35,152 nucleotides of DNA from an uncultured Actinomycetes bacterium (GTDB taxonomy: Bacteria > Actinomycetota > Actinomycetes > Mycobacteriales > Mycobacteriaceae): the NCBI GenBank assembly GCA_903877095.1, contig CAIRCP010000121.1, forward strand, positions 1-35,152, written 5' to 3'. Position 1 is the first letter of the stretch; each line of letters begins with the position of its first letter. Below are positions 16,356 through 25,395 of this stretch, in pieces. The translations under genes were made by a program, and so were the position numbers. The notes under the pieces are model-generated. The model was not told where the DNA came from, made no database searches, and was given only the letters and a program-made list of their open reading frames with translations.

Positions 16356-16361
16356 AGGGTA
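16356..16361 (-). promoter_or_regulatory. -10 box of a probable leaderless promoter for the 75-residue protein
   Basis: TACCCT on the minus strand fits TANNNT and ends 7 nt before the ATG at 16348. The sequence between is GCCTCCT, the opposite of a ribosome site, which favours leaderless initiation. Confidence 0.5.
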
Positions 16362-16375
16362 CTCGTTTGAGACGC

Positions 16376-17179
16376 CTAACCCGCAGTCCGGGACTGGCGC
16401 ACCAGTTCTACGGTGGCGGAACGCAATTCGTCGACGGACTCCAGCCGGCGGCCGAACCCGACGCGGGTGTAGGAACTGCCGCGCGGGCAGTCGACCTTCA
16501 GGTCGAGGCCGTAGCGGTCGATCCCCGTGCAGACCGCGGCGTCGGCGTCGGGATAGCCACCCAGCACCCGCGCCATCTCGGCCAGCGCACCGGAGTGATC
16601 GGCGTTGAGGTGCTCGATCGCGCCGGCCGCGTCCGGACCGAGCGGATCGGCCGTCGCCGCCGCGTAGTCGTCGGCCCGGGCGGAATCCATCCGTCCGTAG
16701 CCGCCGACCCAGCGGACTCGCTGCACCCGCAGGACCCAGACCGTGAAGTCGCTGTAATCGATGTAGTACTTCGCCGCCGGGACGGCCGCGACGTGCGCGG
16801 CGCGGGCGGCCTCCAACTCGGCACCGTCCGGCCGCTCCACCACACCGGCGAGCGTGATCCGCGGGCTGGCCAGCGGATCGGCCTCGCCGTGCGGGGCCAC
16901 CACCGCCAGGCTGGCCCGGGGGTCGGCCGCCAGATTGCGGCCATGCTCGGCCAGGTGCGACACGCACAGGACGGGTGCCCCGCCGAGAAGCCCGTAGGTG
17001 ATGAACGACGCCCACGGATCCCCGGTCGAGGTCAGGCTGGCCAGGGTGCCGGTGTTGGTGGACGCGGCGATGGTGCGCGCCTCCTCGGCAGCCGACGGCC
17101 GCGTCGGATCGACGACAGCGGCCAGCGGGGGCGGCATGGACGGCGCGTCACCGGGATCGCCGTGGTCACGGGAGGCCAT
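16376..17179 (-). CDS. PNPOx-like split-barrel protein with C-terminal DUF2470 domain
   Basis: The 267-residue protein starts MASRDHGDPGD at 17179. Residues about 30-165 form a pyridoxamine 5'-phosphate oxidase-like FMN-binding split barrel (GTLASLTSTGDPWASFITYGLL, HGRNLAADPRASLAVV). Residues about 185-262 form a DUF2470 domain (AIEHLNADHSGALAEMAR, GIDRYGLDLKVD). This architecture is that of HugZ/HutZ-like and plant GluTRBP-like proteins, several of which bind or degrade heme. The heme-binding histidine cannot be assigned with certainty, though NADH in LNADHS is a candidate position. It is 4 kb from the heme-binding H-NOX gene, but no operon link exists. Confidence 0.8.
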   Translation of the reverse strand: MASRDHGDPGDAPSMPPPLAAVVDPTRPSAAEEARTIAASTNTGTLASLTSTGDPWASFITYGLLGGAPVLCVSHLAEHGRNLAADPRASLAVVAPHGEADPLASPRITLAGVVERPDGAELEAARAAHVAAVPAAKYYIDYSDFTVWVLRVQRVRWVGGYGRMDSARADDYAAATADPLGPDAAGAIEHLNADHSGALAEMARVLGGYPDADAAVCTGIDRYGLDLKVDCPRGSSYTRVGFGRRLESVDELRSATVELVRQSRTAG

Positions 17180-17186
17180 GCAAAGG

Positions 17187-17192
17187 ACGATA
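17187..17192 (-). promoter_or_regulatory. -10 box of a probable leaderless promoter for the PNPOx/DUF2470 gene
   Basis: TATCGT on the minus strand fits TANNNT and ends 7 nt before the ATG at 17179. It lies in the 32-bp gap after the SLC13 gene, so this gene may have its own promoter besides read-through. Confidence 0.45.
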
Positions 17193-17211
17193 CCGGGGCG
17201 TCTGTGGGTGG

Positions 17212-18879
17212 CTACTTCAACAGCAGCGTGCCCATCAGCACACCCACCGCCAGGGTCACGATCGTCACCGGTATGCCGAAGCGCACGAACGTCTTCGTCG
17301 AGTAGCCGCCCGGACCCATCACCATCAGGTTGGTCTGATGGGCGATCGGGTTCAGGAACGTCAGCGAGATGCAGGTGCCGATCAGGATCAGCAGGATGGC
17401 CGGGTTGAGGCCGGCGTCGTTGGCGACGGTCACCGCGACCGGCGTCAGGATCGCCGCAGCCGCGGCGTTGGTCACCACGTTGGTCACCACCGTCGTGACC
17501 ACTGCGAAAACCAGGGCTATCAGGACGGCCTCGCCGCCGGAGAGCCGGGTGATCCAGGTCGCGATGATGGCGCCCAGACCGCTTTTCATCACAATCGTGC
17601 CCAGACCGATCGACCCGGCGATGATCGCCAGGATGTTCCAGTTCAGCGCGCGCGCTGCGGACCGGGGCGTCAGCACCTTGGTGACAACCATCAGCGTCGC
17701 CCCTGCCGTTGCGATCAGTTCCACCGGGGCCAGACCGAACGAACTGCTGACGATGACGCCGAGCAGGATGAGCAGAGCCGCTGTCGTCTTGCCGGTCTGC
17801 GGGGCCTTGCCCGCGACCTTCTGCCACAGGCCGACCAGCGGGTGACCGGTGAGCACATCGGCGGAGGGGGCGGTCACCAGACACATCTCCCCGGGCCTCG
17901 CCGCTGCCTTGTTCAGGGGCTTGGTGGTCTGGGCGGCCACCACCATGATCTCTTCGTCCTCGTCGAGTTCCTGCAACGCCGTCGACTCGTCGGAGGACAC
18001 CGACACCAGGTAGAGGTTCTGGCGGGCCAGGCCGAACCGCGGGCTGCCCCACAGCATCCGCACCCCGTCCTCGGTGGCGCGGTAGATCAGGACGTCGCCC
18101 GCCTCCAAAGGGGTGTCGGTGGAGACCTTTTCGCCCGGGCGCCGCACCTTCTCCAGTTGGAACTCCGGGGTGCGGTCGACGCCCAACTCGGCGGCGGTGC
18201 GGCCGATGCTGTTGGCGATGTCGGACAGCGGGATCTCGGCCCGCCAGGTCAGTTCGTTGGCCTCGACCTTGGGCGGTTCGCGCACCAGCAGGGGTGCGGT
18301 CAGCACCAGCACCGCCCACCCGGCCAGCGCCACCGGCACGGCCACCGGGACGAAGGAGAACATCGAGAGGTTCACGCCGAGCGGTCTGGCGATGCCGGCG
18401 ATGAGCAGGTTGGAACTGGTGCCGATCAACGTCGCCGAGCCGGCCAGGGTGGTGGCGTGGGCGATGGGCAGCAGCACACCGCGGCGTGGAATTCCGGACT
18501 GCTGTTCGAGTTCTTTGGTGGCCGGAATGAGCATCGCCATGATCGGCGTGGTGTTGATCAGGGCGGACAGCACACCGACCGGTGGGATCAGCCGGACCAG
18601 CGTGCCCCGGACCGAGTCCACCCCGGATAACAGCCGGTAGGTCACCCGCGACACGACACCGGTGTAGAACACGCCCTTGGCGATGACGAGCATCGCCGCG
18701 ATGGTGATCACGCCGCCGTTGCTGAGCCCGGCGAACAGCTCCGCCGGTGTGGCGATGCCGATGAAGCCCGCCACCAGCAGCGCGCAGATCAGCGCTAGCA
18801 CGGCCGGCGCGCGGCCGCTGACGATGACGGCCAGCGTGACGACCACGATGACGGCGGCGATGACGGGCATGGCGGTCAT
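17212..18879 (-). CDS. SLC13/DASS-family permease with a cytoplasmic TrkA-C-like insert
   Basis: The protein of up to 555 residues has two membrane halves with the paired Asn-Thr/Ser motifs of the divalent anion:sodium symporter family (LINTTPIMAMLIP near 108-120; TNVVTNAAAAAILTP in the second half). A soluble segment at about 200-345 separates them (IANSIGRTAAELGVDRTPEFQ, LEAGDVLIYRATEDGV), resembling RCK_C/TrkA-C regulatory domains. Members move dicarboxylates, sulfate or similar anions; the substrate here is unknown. Two starts are possible: ATG at 18879 or ATG at 18870 (MPVIAAVIV). The second would be leaderless, with GATAAT exactly 7 nt upstream. Confidence 0.85.
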   Translation of the reverse strand: MTAMPVIAAVIVVVTLAVIVSGRAPAVLALICALLVAGFIGIATPAELFAGLSNGGVITIAAMLVIAKGVFYTGVVSRVTYRLLSGVDSVRGTLVRLIPPVGVLSALINTTPIMAMLIPATKELEQQSGIPRRGVLLPIAHATTLAGSATLIGTSSNLLIAGIARPLGVNLSMFSFVPVAVPVALAGWAVLVLTAPLLVREPPKVEANELTWRAEIPLSDIANSIGRTAAELGVDRTPEFQLEKVRRPGEKVSTDTPLEAGDVLIYRATEDGVRMLWGSPRFGLARQNLYLVSVSSDESTALQELDEDEEIMVVAAQTTKPLNKAAARPGEMCLVTAPSADVLTGHPLVGLWQKVAGKAPQTGKTTAALLILLGVIVSSSFGLAPVELIATAGATLMVVTKVLTPRSAARALNWNILAIIAGSIGLGTIVMKSGLGAIIATWITRLSGGEAVLIALVFAVVTTVVTNVVTNAAAAAILTPVAVTVANDAGLNPAILLILIGTCISLTFLNPIAHQTNLMVMGPGGYSTKTFVRFGIPVTIVTLAVGVLMGTLLLK

Positions 18880-18883
18880 TATC
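18878..18883 (-). promoter_or_regulatory. Possible -10 box placing the SLC13 start at 18870
   Basis: GATAAT on the minus strand differs from TATAAT at one base and ends 7 nt before the second in-frame ATG at 18870. If it is used, the first ATG at 18879 would lie inside the promoter, and the protein begins MPVIAAVIV. Confidence 0.35.
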
Positions 18884-18886
18884 GCC

Positions 18887-18914
18887 GTTGACCCCGGGTG
18901 AACCGGTGGTCAAC
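18887..18914. promoter_or_regulatory. Inverted repeat between divergent SLC13 and Gre-homologue genes
   Basis: GTTGACC (18887-18893) and GGTCAAC (18908-18914) are perfect arms spaced by 14 bp. They could be an operator for either divergent gene, although a TTGACC half is also a plausible -35 element on either strand. Confidence 0.35.
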
Positions 18915-18963
18915 CCGGAACCCGTATCTGCTCACCCCTGGACCGGCCGGTTGACGGCGGCGG

Positions 18964-18969
18964 TACCTT
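18964..18969 (+). promoter_or_regulatory. -10 box of a probable leaderless promoter for the Gre-treS-mak operon
   Basis: TACCTT fits TANNNT and ends 7 nt before the ATG at 18977. A TTGACG at 18951-18956 is too close (7 bp) to serve as a normal -35 box. This placement supports the ATG start over the in-frame TTG at 18968. Confidence 0.45.
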
Positions 18970-18976
18970 GTCGTGC

Positions 18977-19444
18977 ATGAGTCAGGACACGAACTTCGCC
19001 GAGCAGGAACACGCCCGTCTGGAAGCCGAGCTGGCAGACCTTCGCAAGCGCCGCGATCAGTTGCGCGCGGACCTGGTCGGCGACGCCGATACCGTCGGCG
19101 ACCGCGGGGACGCCGCCGAGGCTCTGCAGCGCGCCGAGGACCTCGGTGGGGTGGAGGAGCAGATCAGCCGGCTGGCGTATCTGCTGGCCGGCGGCAACGC
19201 CACCATCGAAGGCCAGCTGCCCAACGGCACCGAGGTCAAGCTGCGCTGGCCCGACGGCGAAGAGGTGGCCATGCGAGTGGTCAACTACATCGAGGAGACG
19301 CCGGCCGGCGCCGAGGACACCACGTTGACCGCCGACAGCCCGCTGGGCCTGGCGCTGTATGGCCGCAAGGCCGGCGAGACCGTCACCTACCGCACGCCCC
19401 GCGGCGAACTCCAGGTCGATCTGCTGGCTATCGAGTACCCCTGA
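18977..19444 (+). CDS. GreA/GreB-type transcription factor homologue (Rv3788-like)
   Basis: The 155-residue protein has a predicted N-terminal antiparallel coiled coil (about 6-73: HARLEAELADLRKRRDQLRADL, then LQRAEDLGGVEEQISRLAYLL) and a C-terminal FKBP-like Gre domain (about 80-155: SPLGLALYGRKAGETVTYRTPRGELQVDLLAIEYP). The loop between the helices (VGDADTVGDRGDAAE) is rich in Asp but does not match the usual catalytic DxxE tip of GreA. It therefore looks like the mycobacterial Gre homologue Rv3788, which I recall being reported to bind the RNA polymerase secondary channel and inhibit rather than rescue transcription. Its stop overlaps the start of the next gene by 1 base (TGATG). Confidence 0.8.
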   Translation: MSQDTNFAEQEHARLEAELADLRKRRDQLRADLVGDADTVGDRGDAAEALQRAEDLGGVEEQISRLAYLLAGGNATIEGQLPNGTEVKLRWPDGEEVAMRVVNYIEETPAGAEDTTLTADSPLGLALYGRKAGETVTYRTPRGELQVDLLAIEYP

Positions 19445-20417
19445 TGCGGGCGGTCAGGGTCACCTCGCTGGGTGGCCCGCAGTCCGTCGAACTGATCGAC
19501 ATAGAAGAACCGGCGGAATCGGCCGATGCCGTCGTGGTCGACGTGCACGCCGCCGGGGTGGCCTTCCCGGACGCCCTGCTGACCCGCGGGCTCTACCAGT
19601 ACCGCCCGGAGTTGCCGTTCACTCTCGGTGCCGAATTGGCCGGTGTGGTGCGCTCGGCGCCGGAGGGCGCCCACGTCCGTGCCGGTGACCGGGTGGCCGG
19701 CCTGACGATGATCGGCGGCGCGATGGCCGAGACCGCGGTGCTGCCCGCCGGGCAGGTGTTCCTGCTGCCCGACAACGTCAGCTTCGAGGCCGGCGCCGGC
19801 CTGTTATTCAACGACCTGACCGTCTACTTCGCCCTGCTGACCCGCGGCCGGCTGGCGCAGGGTGAGACGGTGCTGGTGCACGGCGCCGCCGGTGGCATCG
19901 GCACCTCGACGCTGCGGCTGGCTCCGGCGCTCGGCGCGAGCCGCGCGATCGCGGTGGCCAGCACCGAGGACAAGGCCGAGGTGGCCCGCGCCGCCGGAGC
20001 CACCGACGTCGTCCTCGCCGACGGATTCAAGGACGCCGTCGCCGAGATCACCGGTGGCAGGGGCGTCGACATCGTGATGGACCCGGTCGGCGGCGACCGG
20101 TTCACCGATTCGCTGCGTTCGCTGGCTCCCGCCGGGCGGTTGCTGGTGGTCGGCTTCACCGGTGGCGAGATCCCGACCGTCAAGGTGAACCGCTTGCTGC
20201 TCAACAACATTGACGTCGTGGGCGTGGGCTGGGGTGCCTGGACCATGCGGCACCCCGGCGCGCTGCGCGAGCAGTGGGACGGTCTCGCTGAACTGTTGCG
20301 CTCCGGCCGGCTGGCGCCGCCGCAACCCGAGGTCTACCCGCTTGAGGAGGCTGCGGCGGCGGTGGCATCGCTGGAGAATCGCTCGGCTCGTGGCAAGGTC
20401 GTGCTTAAGGTGCGTTG

Positions 20418-20418
<1 letters not shown>
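19444..20418 (+). CDS. NADPH:quinone oxidoreductase-like enzyme (zinc-free MDR superfamily)
   Basis: The 324-residue protein is a medium-chain dehydrogenase/reductase of the quinone reductase type. It has the N-terminal GroES-like domain ([29 protein letters not shown]) and the coenzyme-binding motif [15 protein letters not shown]. It also has DVVLADGF and [13 protein letters not shown], with C-terminal [10 protein letters not shown]. Zinc-binding cysteines are absent, as expected for this branch. It should reduce a quinone or enone with NADPH. The start at 19444 ([11 protein letters not shown]) overlaps the Gre homologue stop and its own stop overlaps the treS start, both as TGATG, so it is embedded in a coupled operon. 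Confidence 0.88.
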
Positions 20419-22156
<1,738 letters not shown>

Positions 22157-22172
<16 letters not shown>

Positions 22173-22252
22173 TGCCGACCATGACGGAGGAGGCGAACTC
22201 GTGATGCCGACCATGACGGAGGAGGCGAACCCGTGATGCCGACCATGACGGA
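22157..22252. repeat. Three tandem 32-bp repeats spanning the treS stop codon
   Basis: The units are 22157-22188, 22189-22220 and 22221-22252; they are identical except for one T to C change in the third. Each runs from GGAGGCGAAC to CATGACGGA. The first copy contains the last codons and stop of treS, and a partial GGA follows the third just before the mak start. The unit includes GGAGGAGG-like ribosome sites at each junction. Confidence 0.97.
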
Positions 22253-22265
22253 GGAAAGGCCATGA
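22172..22265 (+). other. Chain of three overlapping mini-ORFs linking treS to mak
   Basis: Each repeat creates a tiny [13 protein letters not shown] (22172-22204), [10 protein letters not shown] (22204-22236) and MPTMTEERP (22236-22265). The first begins on the last base of the treS stop (TGATG). Each following one begins on the last base of the previous stop. The third stop overlaps the mak start as ATGA. A ribosome could in principle pass treS to mak through four stop/start steps. Mak also has its own GGAGGA site 6 nt upstream, so direct initiation is possible. Translation of the peptides is unproven. Confidence 0.6.
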
Positions 22266-23581
22266 GCGCGATCGCCGAACTGCCCTGGAGTCAATGGCTG
22301 CCACAGCAGCGCTGGTACGCCGGGCGCGACCGAACGATGACGTCCGCCCACCTGCACACCGCGGCTCCGCTGCGCGACGGCCTCGAAGTGGCATTGGTCG
22401 ACGTGTCCTACACCGACGGATCCGCCGAGCGCTATCAGGTTGTAGTGCAGTGGGATTCGGCACCGCTGGCGGAATACGGGCAGGTGGCGACGATCGGGAC
22501 GGTGGACGAGCACACTGGCTACGACGCTCTCTACCAGGCTGATTCGGCCCGCCTGCTGCTCTCCCTCATCGAGTCCGACGCGACGATCGGTGACGTCCGT
22601 TTCGCCAAGGAGCCCGGTGCGGTCCTACCGGTCGACGCGGCGGCCCGGGTGACCGAAGCCGAGCAGAGCAACACCAGTGTGGTGTTCGAGGAGAAGGCGA
22701 TCCTCAAGCTGTTCCGCCGGGTGGCCCGCGGCATCAACCCCGACATCGAGTTGAATCGCGTTCTGGCCCAGGTGGATAACCCGCATGTGGCCCGTTTGCT
22801 GGGAACCATCGACACTGTCGACGACGGCGAACCTTGCCCGCTGGGCATGGTGACGGCCTACGCCGCCAATTCCGCCCAGGGCTGGGATATGGCCACGGCG
22901 AGCACCCGGGATCTCTACGCCGAGGGTGACCTGTACGCCTACGAGGTCGGCGGTGACTTCGCCGGTGAATCGTTCCGGCTCGGGGCGGCGGTGGCCTCGG
23001 TGCACGCCGATCTGGCTCGCGCCCTGGGCACTTCGACGGGCGCGCTGCCGGTCGACACCATGCGCGAGCGGCTGGCCGTCGCCGCCTCGGGCGTCCCGGA
23101 GTTGGCCGACTACCGGCCCGCGATCGAGCAGCGCTACGCGACACTTGCCGGTGAAACCGTTGCGGTACAACGCATCCACGGCGATCTGCACCTCGGTCAG
23201 GTCCTGCGGACCCCGGAAGCCTGGCTGCTGATCGACTTCGAAGGCGAACCGGGACAGCCGATTTCCCAACGCCGCCAGCCGGATTCGCCGCTTCGCGATG
23301 TCGCCGGCATGCTGCGCTCGTTCGCCTACGCGGCCTACTATCCGCTCGACGGGCACGCCGACCGTCAGCGGGAGGCCCGGGCGCGGGAGTGGGTGGACCG
23401 TAACAGCGCGGCGTTCTGCGACGGCTACGCCTCGGTGTCCGGCGTCGACCCGCGTGTGCACGCCGGCGTGCTGGCCGCCTACGAACTGGACAAAGCCGTC
23501 TACGAAGCCGGTTACGAAGCGCGGCACCGGCCGGGCTGGCTGCACATTCCGCTGAGGTCCATTGCCCGGCTAGCCGGGTGA
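22262..23581 (+). CDS. mak: Maltokinase (maltose-1-phosphate synthase)
   Basis: The 439-residue enzyme phosphorylates maltose with ATP to maltose 1-phosphate, the GlgE substrate for alpha-glucan synthesis. It starts [21 protein letters not shown], the conserved N-terminal cap of mycobacterial Mak. The kinase core shows the catalytic [10 protein letters not shown] (H306, D308) and the metal-binding IDFEGEP (D325), as in aminoglycoside-phosphotransferase-like kinases. The C-terminus [21 protein letters not shown] is typical. Length is normal. It lies directly after treS, matching the known TreS-Mak partnership (Rv0126-Rv0127 in M. tuberculosis). Its last codons lie in the first copy of a 26-bp duplication. 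Confidence 0.96.
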   Translation: MSAIAELPWSQWLPQQRWYAGRDRTMTSAHLHTAAPLRDGLEVALVDVSYTDGSAERYQVVVQWDSAPLAEYGQVATIGTVDEHTGYDALYQADSARLLLSLIESDATIGDVRFAKEPGAVLPVDAAARVTEAEQSNTSVVFEEKAILKLFRRVARGINPDIELNRVLAQVDNPHVARLLGTIDTVDDGEPCPLGMVTAYAANSAQGWDMATASTRDLYAEGDLYAYEVGGDFAGESFRLGAAVASVHADLARALGTSTGALPVDTMRERLAVAASGVPELADYRPAIEQRYATLAGETVAVQRIHGDLHLGQVLRTPEAWLLIDFEGEPGQPISQRRQPDSPLRDVAGMLRSFAYAAYYPLDGHADRQREARAREWVDRNSAAFCDGYASVSGVDPRVHAGVLAAYELDKAVYEAGYEARHRPGWLHIPLRSIARLAG

Positions 23582-23605
23582 GGTCCATTGCCCGGCTCGC
23601 CGGGT
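23554..23605. repeat. 26-bp tandem duplication at the mak stop, with palindromes
   Basis: The unit 23554-23579 is repeated at 23580-23605 with one A to C change. The first copy contains the perfect palindrome CCCGGCTAGCCGGG (23565-23578) and the last residues of Mak; the second has CCCGGC/GCCGGG around TC. The two GC hairpins might slow or end transcription, but no T-run follows. Confidence 0.85.
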
Positions 23606-23653
23606 GAGGTTGAATGCCGCTGCCCGCGAACGTCCTTGGCGCTACAGACCGAG

Positions 23654-23684
23654 ATTCCTGAATTTTCAAATATAATTCGGGAAT
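23654..23684 (+). promoter_or_regulatory. Leaderless promoter flanked by paired ATTCnnGAAT palindromes
   Basis: A consensus TATAAT (23671-23676) ends 6 nt before the ATG at 23683. Two 10-bp palindromes of the same form, ATTCCTGAAT (23654-23663) and ATTCGGGAAT (23675-23684), have centres 21 bp apart, about two helix turns. They also form an 11-bp inverted repeat with one mismatch. The second overlaps the -10 box and the start codon. This looks like a cooperative operator for a dimeric regulator; the regulator is unknown. Confidence 0.65.
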
Positions 23685-24234
23685 GTCAAATATGCCGTAC
23701 GGACCGTTGCCGACCTCTGTACCGCCGTGGGCGCAACCGGGTGTGGCCGCTCCCCGGGGGTCGTCCCGGCTCGCCGCAGCGGTCGCCGTACTGGCAGTCG
23801 TTTCGCTACTGGCCCTCGGTGTCGCCGCCGCCGCGTGGTTCCGTGCCGCGCCGAAATCGGCCGCGCAGACTTTCAGCGAGCAGGAACAGACCACCGCACT
23901 GCAGGCGGTGTGCACGGCGCAGGGTGCTGTTAAGCAGGCGCTGACGGCGGCGACCCATCAACCTGAGGCCAAGGAGTCCGGGAACCAACTGCTGATCGCG
24001 ATCAACATCCGACTCGCCGAATACGCCGGCGCGGACTACCTGTCGCAACAGATCGCGCAGAACCCCGCGGCTCCGAAGGCGGTGACCGATCCGGCTAACG
24101 GACTGGTGGCTGCGCTGCGCGGGTTGGCGATGGGTCAACTCGGCGATGCCCCGGCGGAGTCGCTGAAGTCCTTCACCGATCAGATCGGGAGCCTGACCGA
24201 TGAGGTCACGAAGGCCTGCGCAGGGCATACCTGA
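23683..24234 (+). CDS. Membrane-anchored hypothetical protein
   Basis: The 183-residue protein has a Pro-rich cytoplasmic N-terminus (about 1-27, with PYGPLPTSVPPWAQPG) and one transmembrane helix (about 30-52, LAAAVAVLAVVSLLALGVAAAAWF). An extracytoplasmic helical domain of about 125 residues follows (FSEQEQTTALQAVCTAQGAVKQAL to DEVTKACAGHT) with two cysteines that could pair. The architecture is common among mycobacterial cell-wall proteins of unknown function. It has its own consensus promoter and a possible two-site operator, so it is probably regulated. The sapM gene begins 20 bp downstream but has its own -10 box. Confidence 0.75.
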   Translation: MSNMPYGPLPTSVPPWAQPGVAAPRGSSRLAAAVAVLAVVSLLALGVAAAAWFRAAPKSAAQTFSEQEQTTALQAVCTAQGAVKQALTAATHQPEAKESGNQLLIAINIRLAEYAGADYLSQQIAQNPAAPKAVTDPANGLVAALRGLAMGQLGDAPAESLKSFTDQIGSLTDEVTKACAGHT

Positions 24235-24241
24235 CCGGACC

Positions 24242-24247
24242 TACACT
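24242..24247 (+). promoter_or_regulatory. -10 box of a probable leaderless promoter for sapM
   Basis: TACACT fits TANNNT and ends 7 nt before the ATG at 24255. No ribosome site is present in the 20-bp gap after the previous stop, which supports leaderless initiation. Confidence 0.45.
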
Positions 24248-24254
24248 CGCTCCC

Positions 24255-25103
24255 ATGAGGGCTGACGCACGCCGCGGCATCCGGATGGTGGGCGCGCTGC
24301 TCGTGGTCGGGTCGTTCGGTACGCCCGGGTGCGCCGGCGCTGCCGAGAACCTCCCGTCGTACTCCCGTGTGGTGGTCGTCGTCGAGGAGAACCACACCGC
24401 GTCGTCGGTCCTGGGCAATTCCGACGCACCGTTCATCAACTCTCTGGTGTCCGGCGGCGCGCTGATGACCCGCTCCTACGCCGTCGCGCATCCCAGTCAG
24501 CCCAACTATCTGGCACTGTTCGCCGGCGACACCTTCGGGGTGGATTCCAACGCCTGCCCGCTCAACCTCGGTGACGCGCCGAACCTGGCATCCGAACTCA
24601 TCGCGGCCGGGCACAGCTTCGGGGGCTTCGCCGAGGGGTTGCCGGCCGAGGGGTCGCCGGTGTGCACCGCGGGCGGGTACGCCCGCAAGCATGCGCCGTG
24701 GGTGAACTTCACCAATGTGCCGGCGAGTGCGTCAAAACCCATGGGCGCTTTCACCGGTGACGGTTCGCTGCCCACCGTCTCCTTCGTCGTCCCGAATCTC
24801 GACGACGACATGCACGACGGCAGCATCGCCGCGGGGGATAGCTGGCTGGCCGCACACCTGTCGGGCTACGCCAACTGGGCCAAGGCCAACAACAGCCTGC
24901 TGATCGTGACGTGGGACGAAGACGACGACAAGGCGGACAACCACATCGCGACCGTCGTCTACGGCGCCGGGGTCCGGCCGGGCAGCTACGACGCCCCGAT
25001 CAACCACTATTCGGTGCTGTCCACGATCCAGGAGATCTTCGGCCTGCCCAAGACCGGGCAGGCCGCCGCCACGCCGCCGATCACCGGGATCTGGGCCGGC
25101 TGA
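24255..25103 (+). CDS. sapM: SapM-like secreted acid phosphatase
   Basis: The 282-residue protein closely follows M. tuberculosis SapM along its length: VVVEENHTASS, APFINSLVSGGA, HPSQPNYLALFAGDTFG, GFAEGLPAEGS, YARKHAPWVNFTNVP, LPTVSFVVPN, DDDMHDGSIAAGDSWL, ANNSLLIVTWDEDD and the C-terminal HYSVLSTIQEIFGLPKTG...PPIT. SapM is a phosphoesterase-family acid phosphatase that in M. tuberculosis removes phosphate from PI3P and affects phagosome maturation. The N-terminus has a basic region and a hydrophobic stretch (MVGALLVVGSFG) ending near CAGAAE. A lipoprotein anchor at TPGC is possible but the lipobox is poor. Catalytic Asp/Glu/His residues appear intact. The role in a non-pathogen is unknown. 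Confidence 0.9.
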   Translation: MRADARRGIRMVGALLVVGSFGTPGCAGAAENLPSYSRVVVVVEENHTASSVLGNSDAPFINSLVSGGALMTRSYAVAHPSQPNYLALFAGDTFGVDSNACPLNLGDAPNLASELIAAGHSFGGFAEGLPAEGSPVCTAGGYARKHAPWVNFTNVPASASKPMGAFTGDGSLPTVSFVVPNLDDDMHDGSIAAGDSWLAAHLSGYANWAKANNSLLIVTWDEDDDKADNHIATVVYGAGVRPGSYDAPINHYSVLSTIQEIFGLPKTGQAAATPPITGIWAG

Positions 25104-25109
25104 CGGACG

Positions 25110-25134
25110 GCTACGCAAACGCTACGCTCGTAGC
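25110..25134 (+). promoter_or_regulatory. Promoter-operator of the vapBC pair
   Basis: The inverted repeat GCTACG-CT-CGTAGC (25121-25134) touches the vapB start codon, and a further GCTACGC lies at 25110-25116. TACGCT (25123-25128), inside the repeat, fits TANNNT and ends 6 nt before the ATG at 25135, so the mRNA is probably leaderless. Overlap of a palindrome with the -10 box suits autorepression by a VapBC complex. Confidence 0.6.
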
Positions 25135-25395
25135 ATGACTGAGGTTGCCTCCCGTGAACTGCGCAATGACACCGCCGGGATCCTGCGGCGCGCCCAGGCT
25201 GGAGAGGACATCACGGTGACCGTCAACGGGAAGCCCGTCGCACGGCTGACCACGCTGCAACCCTCCCGGCGCAGGTGGTTGAGCCGTCAGGAGTTGAGCC
25301 ACCGACTGCAGCGGGCGCAGGCAGATCCCGGCCTCCGCGGCGACCTCGCCGCGCTTGCGGGCGACACCACCGACGATCTCGGCCCGCTCCGATGA
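25135..25395 (+). CDS. vapB5: Type II antitoxin, Phd/YefM family (VapB5-like)
   Basis: The 86-residue protein has the Phd/YefM fold signature: MTEVASRELRNDTAGILRRAQAGEDITVTVNGKPVARLTTL forms the N-terminal DNA-binding dimer domain in positions 1-41. A flexible, charged C-terminal tail (RWLSRQELSHRLQRAQADPG and onward) would wrap the toxin. Its stop overlaps the vapC start (ATGA), the usual arrangement. The close match of the partner toxin to M. tuberculosis VapC5 suggests this is VapB5. The complex probably binds the palindrome directly upstream. Confidence 0.85.
   Translation: MTEVASRELRNDTAGILRRAQAGEDITVTVNGKPVARLTTLQPSRRRWLSRQELSHRLQRAQADPGLRGDLAALAGDTTDDLGPLR

Noticed and set aside
23565..23604. 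Classical rho-independent terminator after mak
   Set aside because: Strong GC hairpins are present, but no run of T follows, so I list only the repeat.
24316..24335. Lipoprotein lipobox in SapM
   Set aside because: TPGC does not fit the usual L-[AS]-[GA]-C consensus well, so an ordinary secretion signal is preferred.
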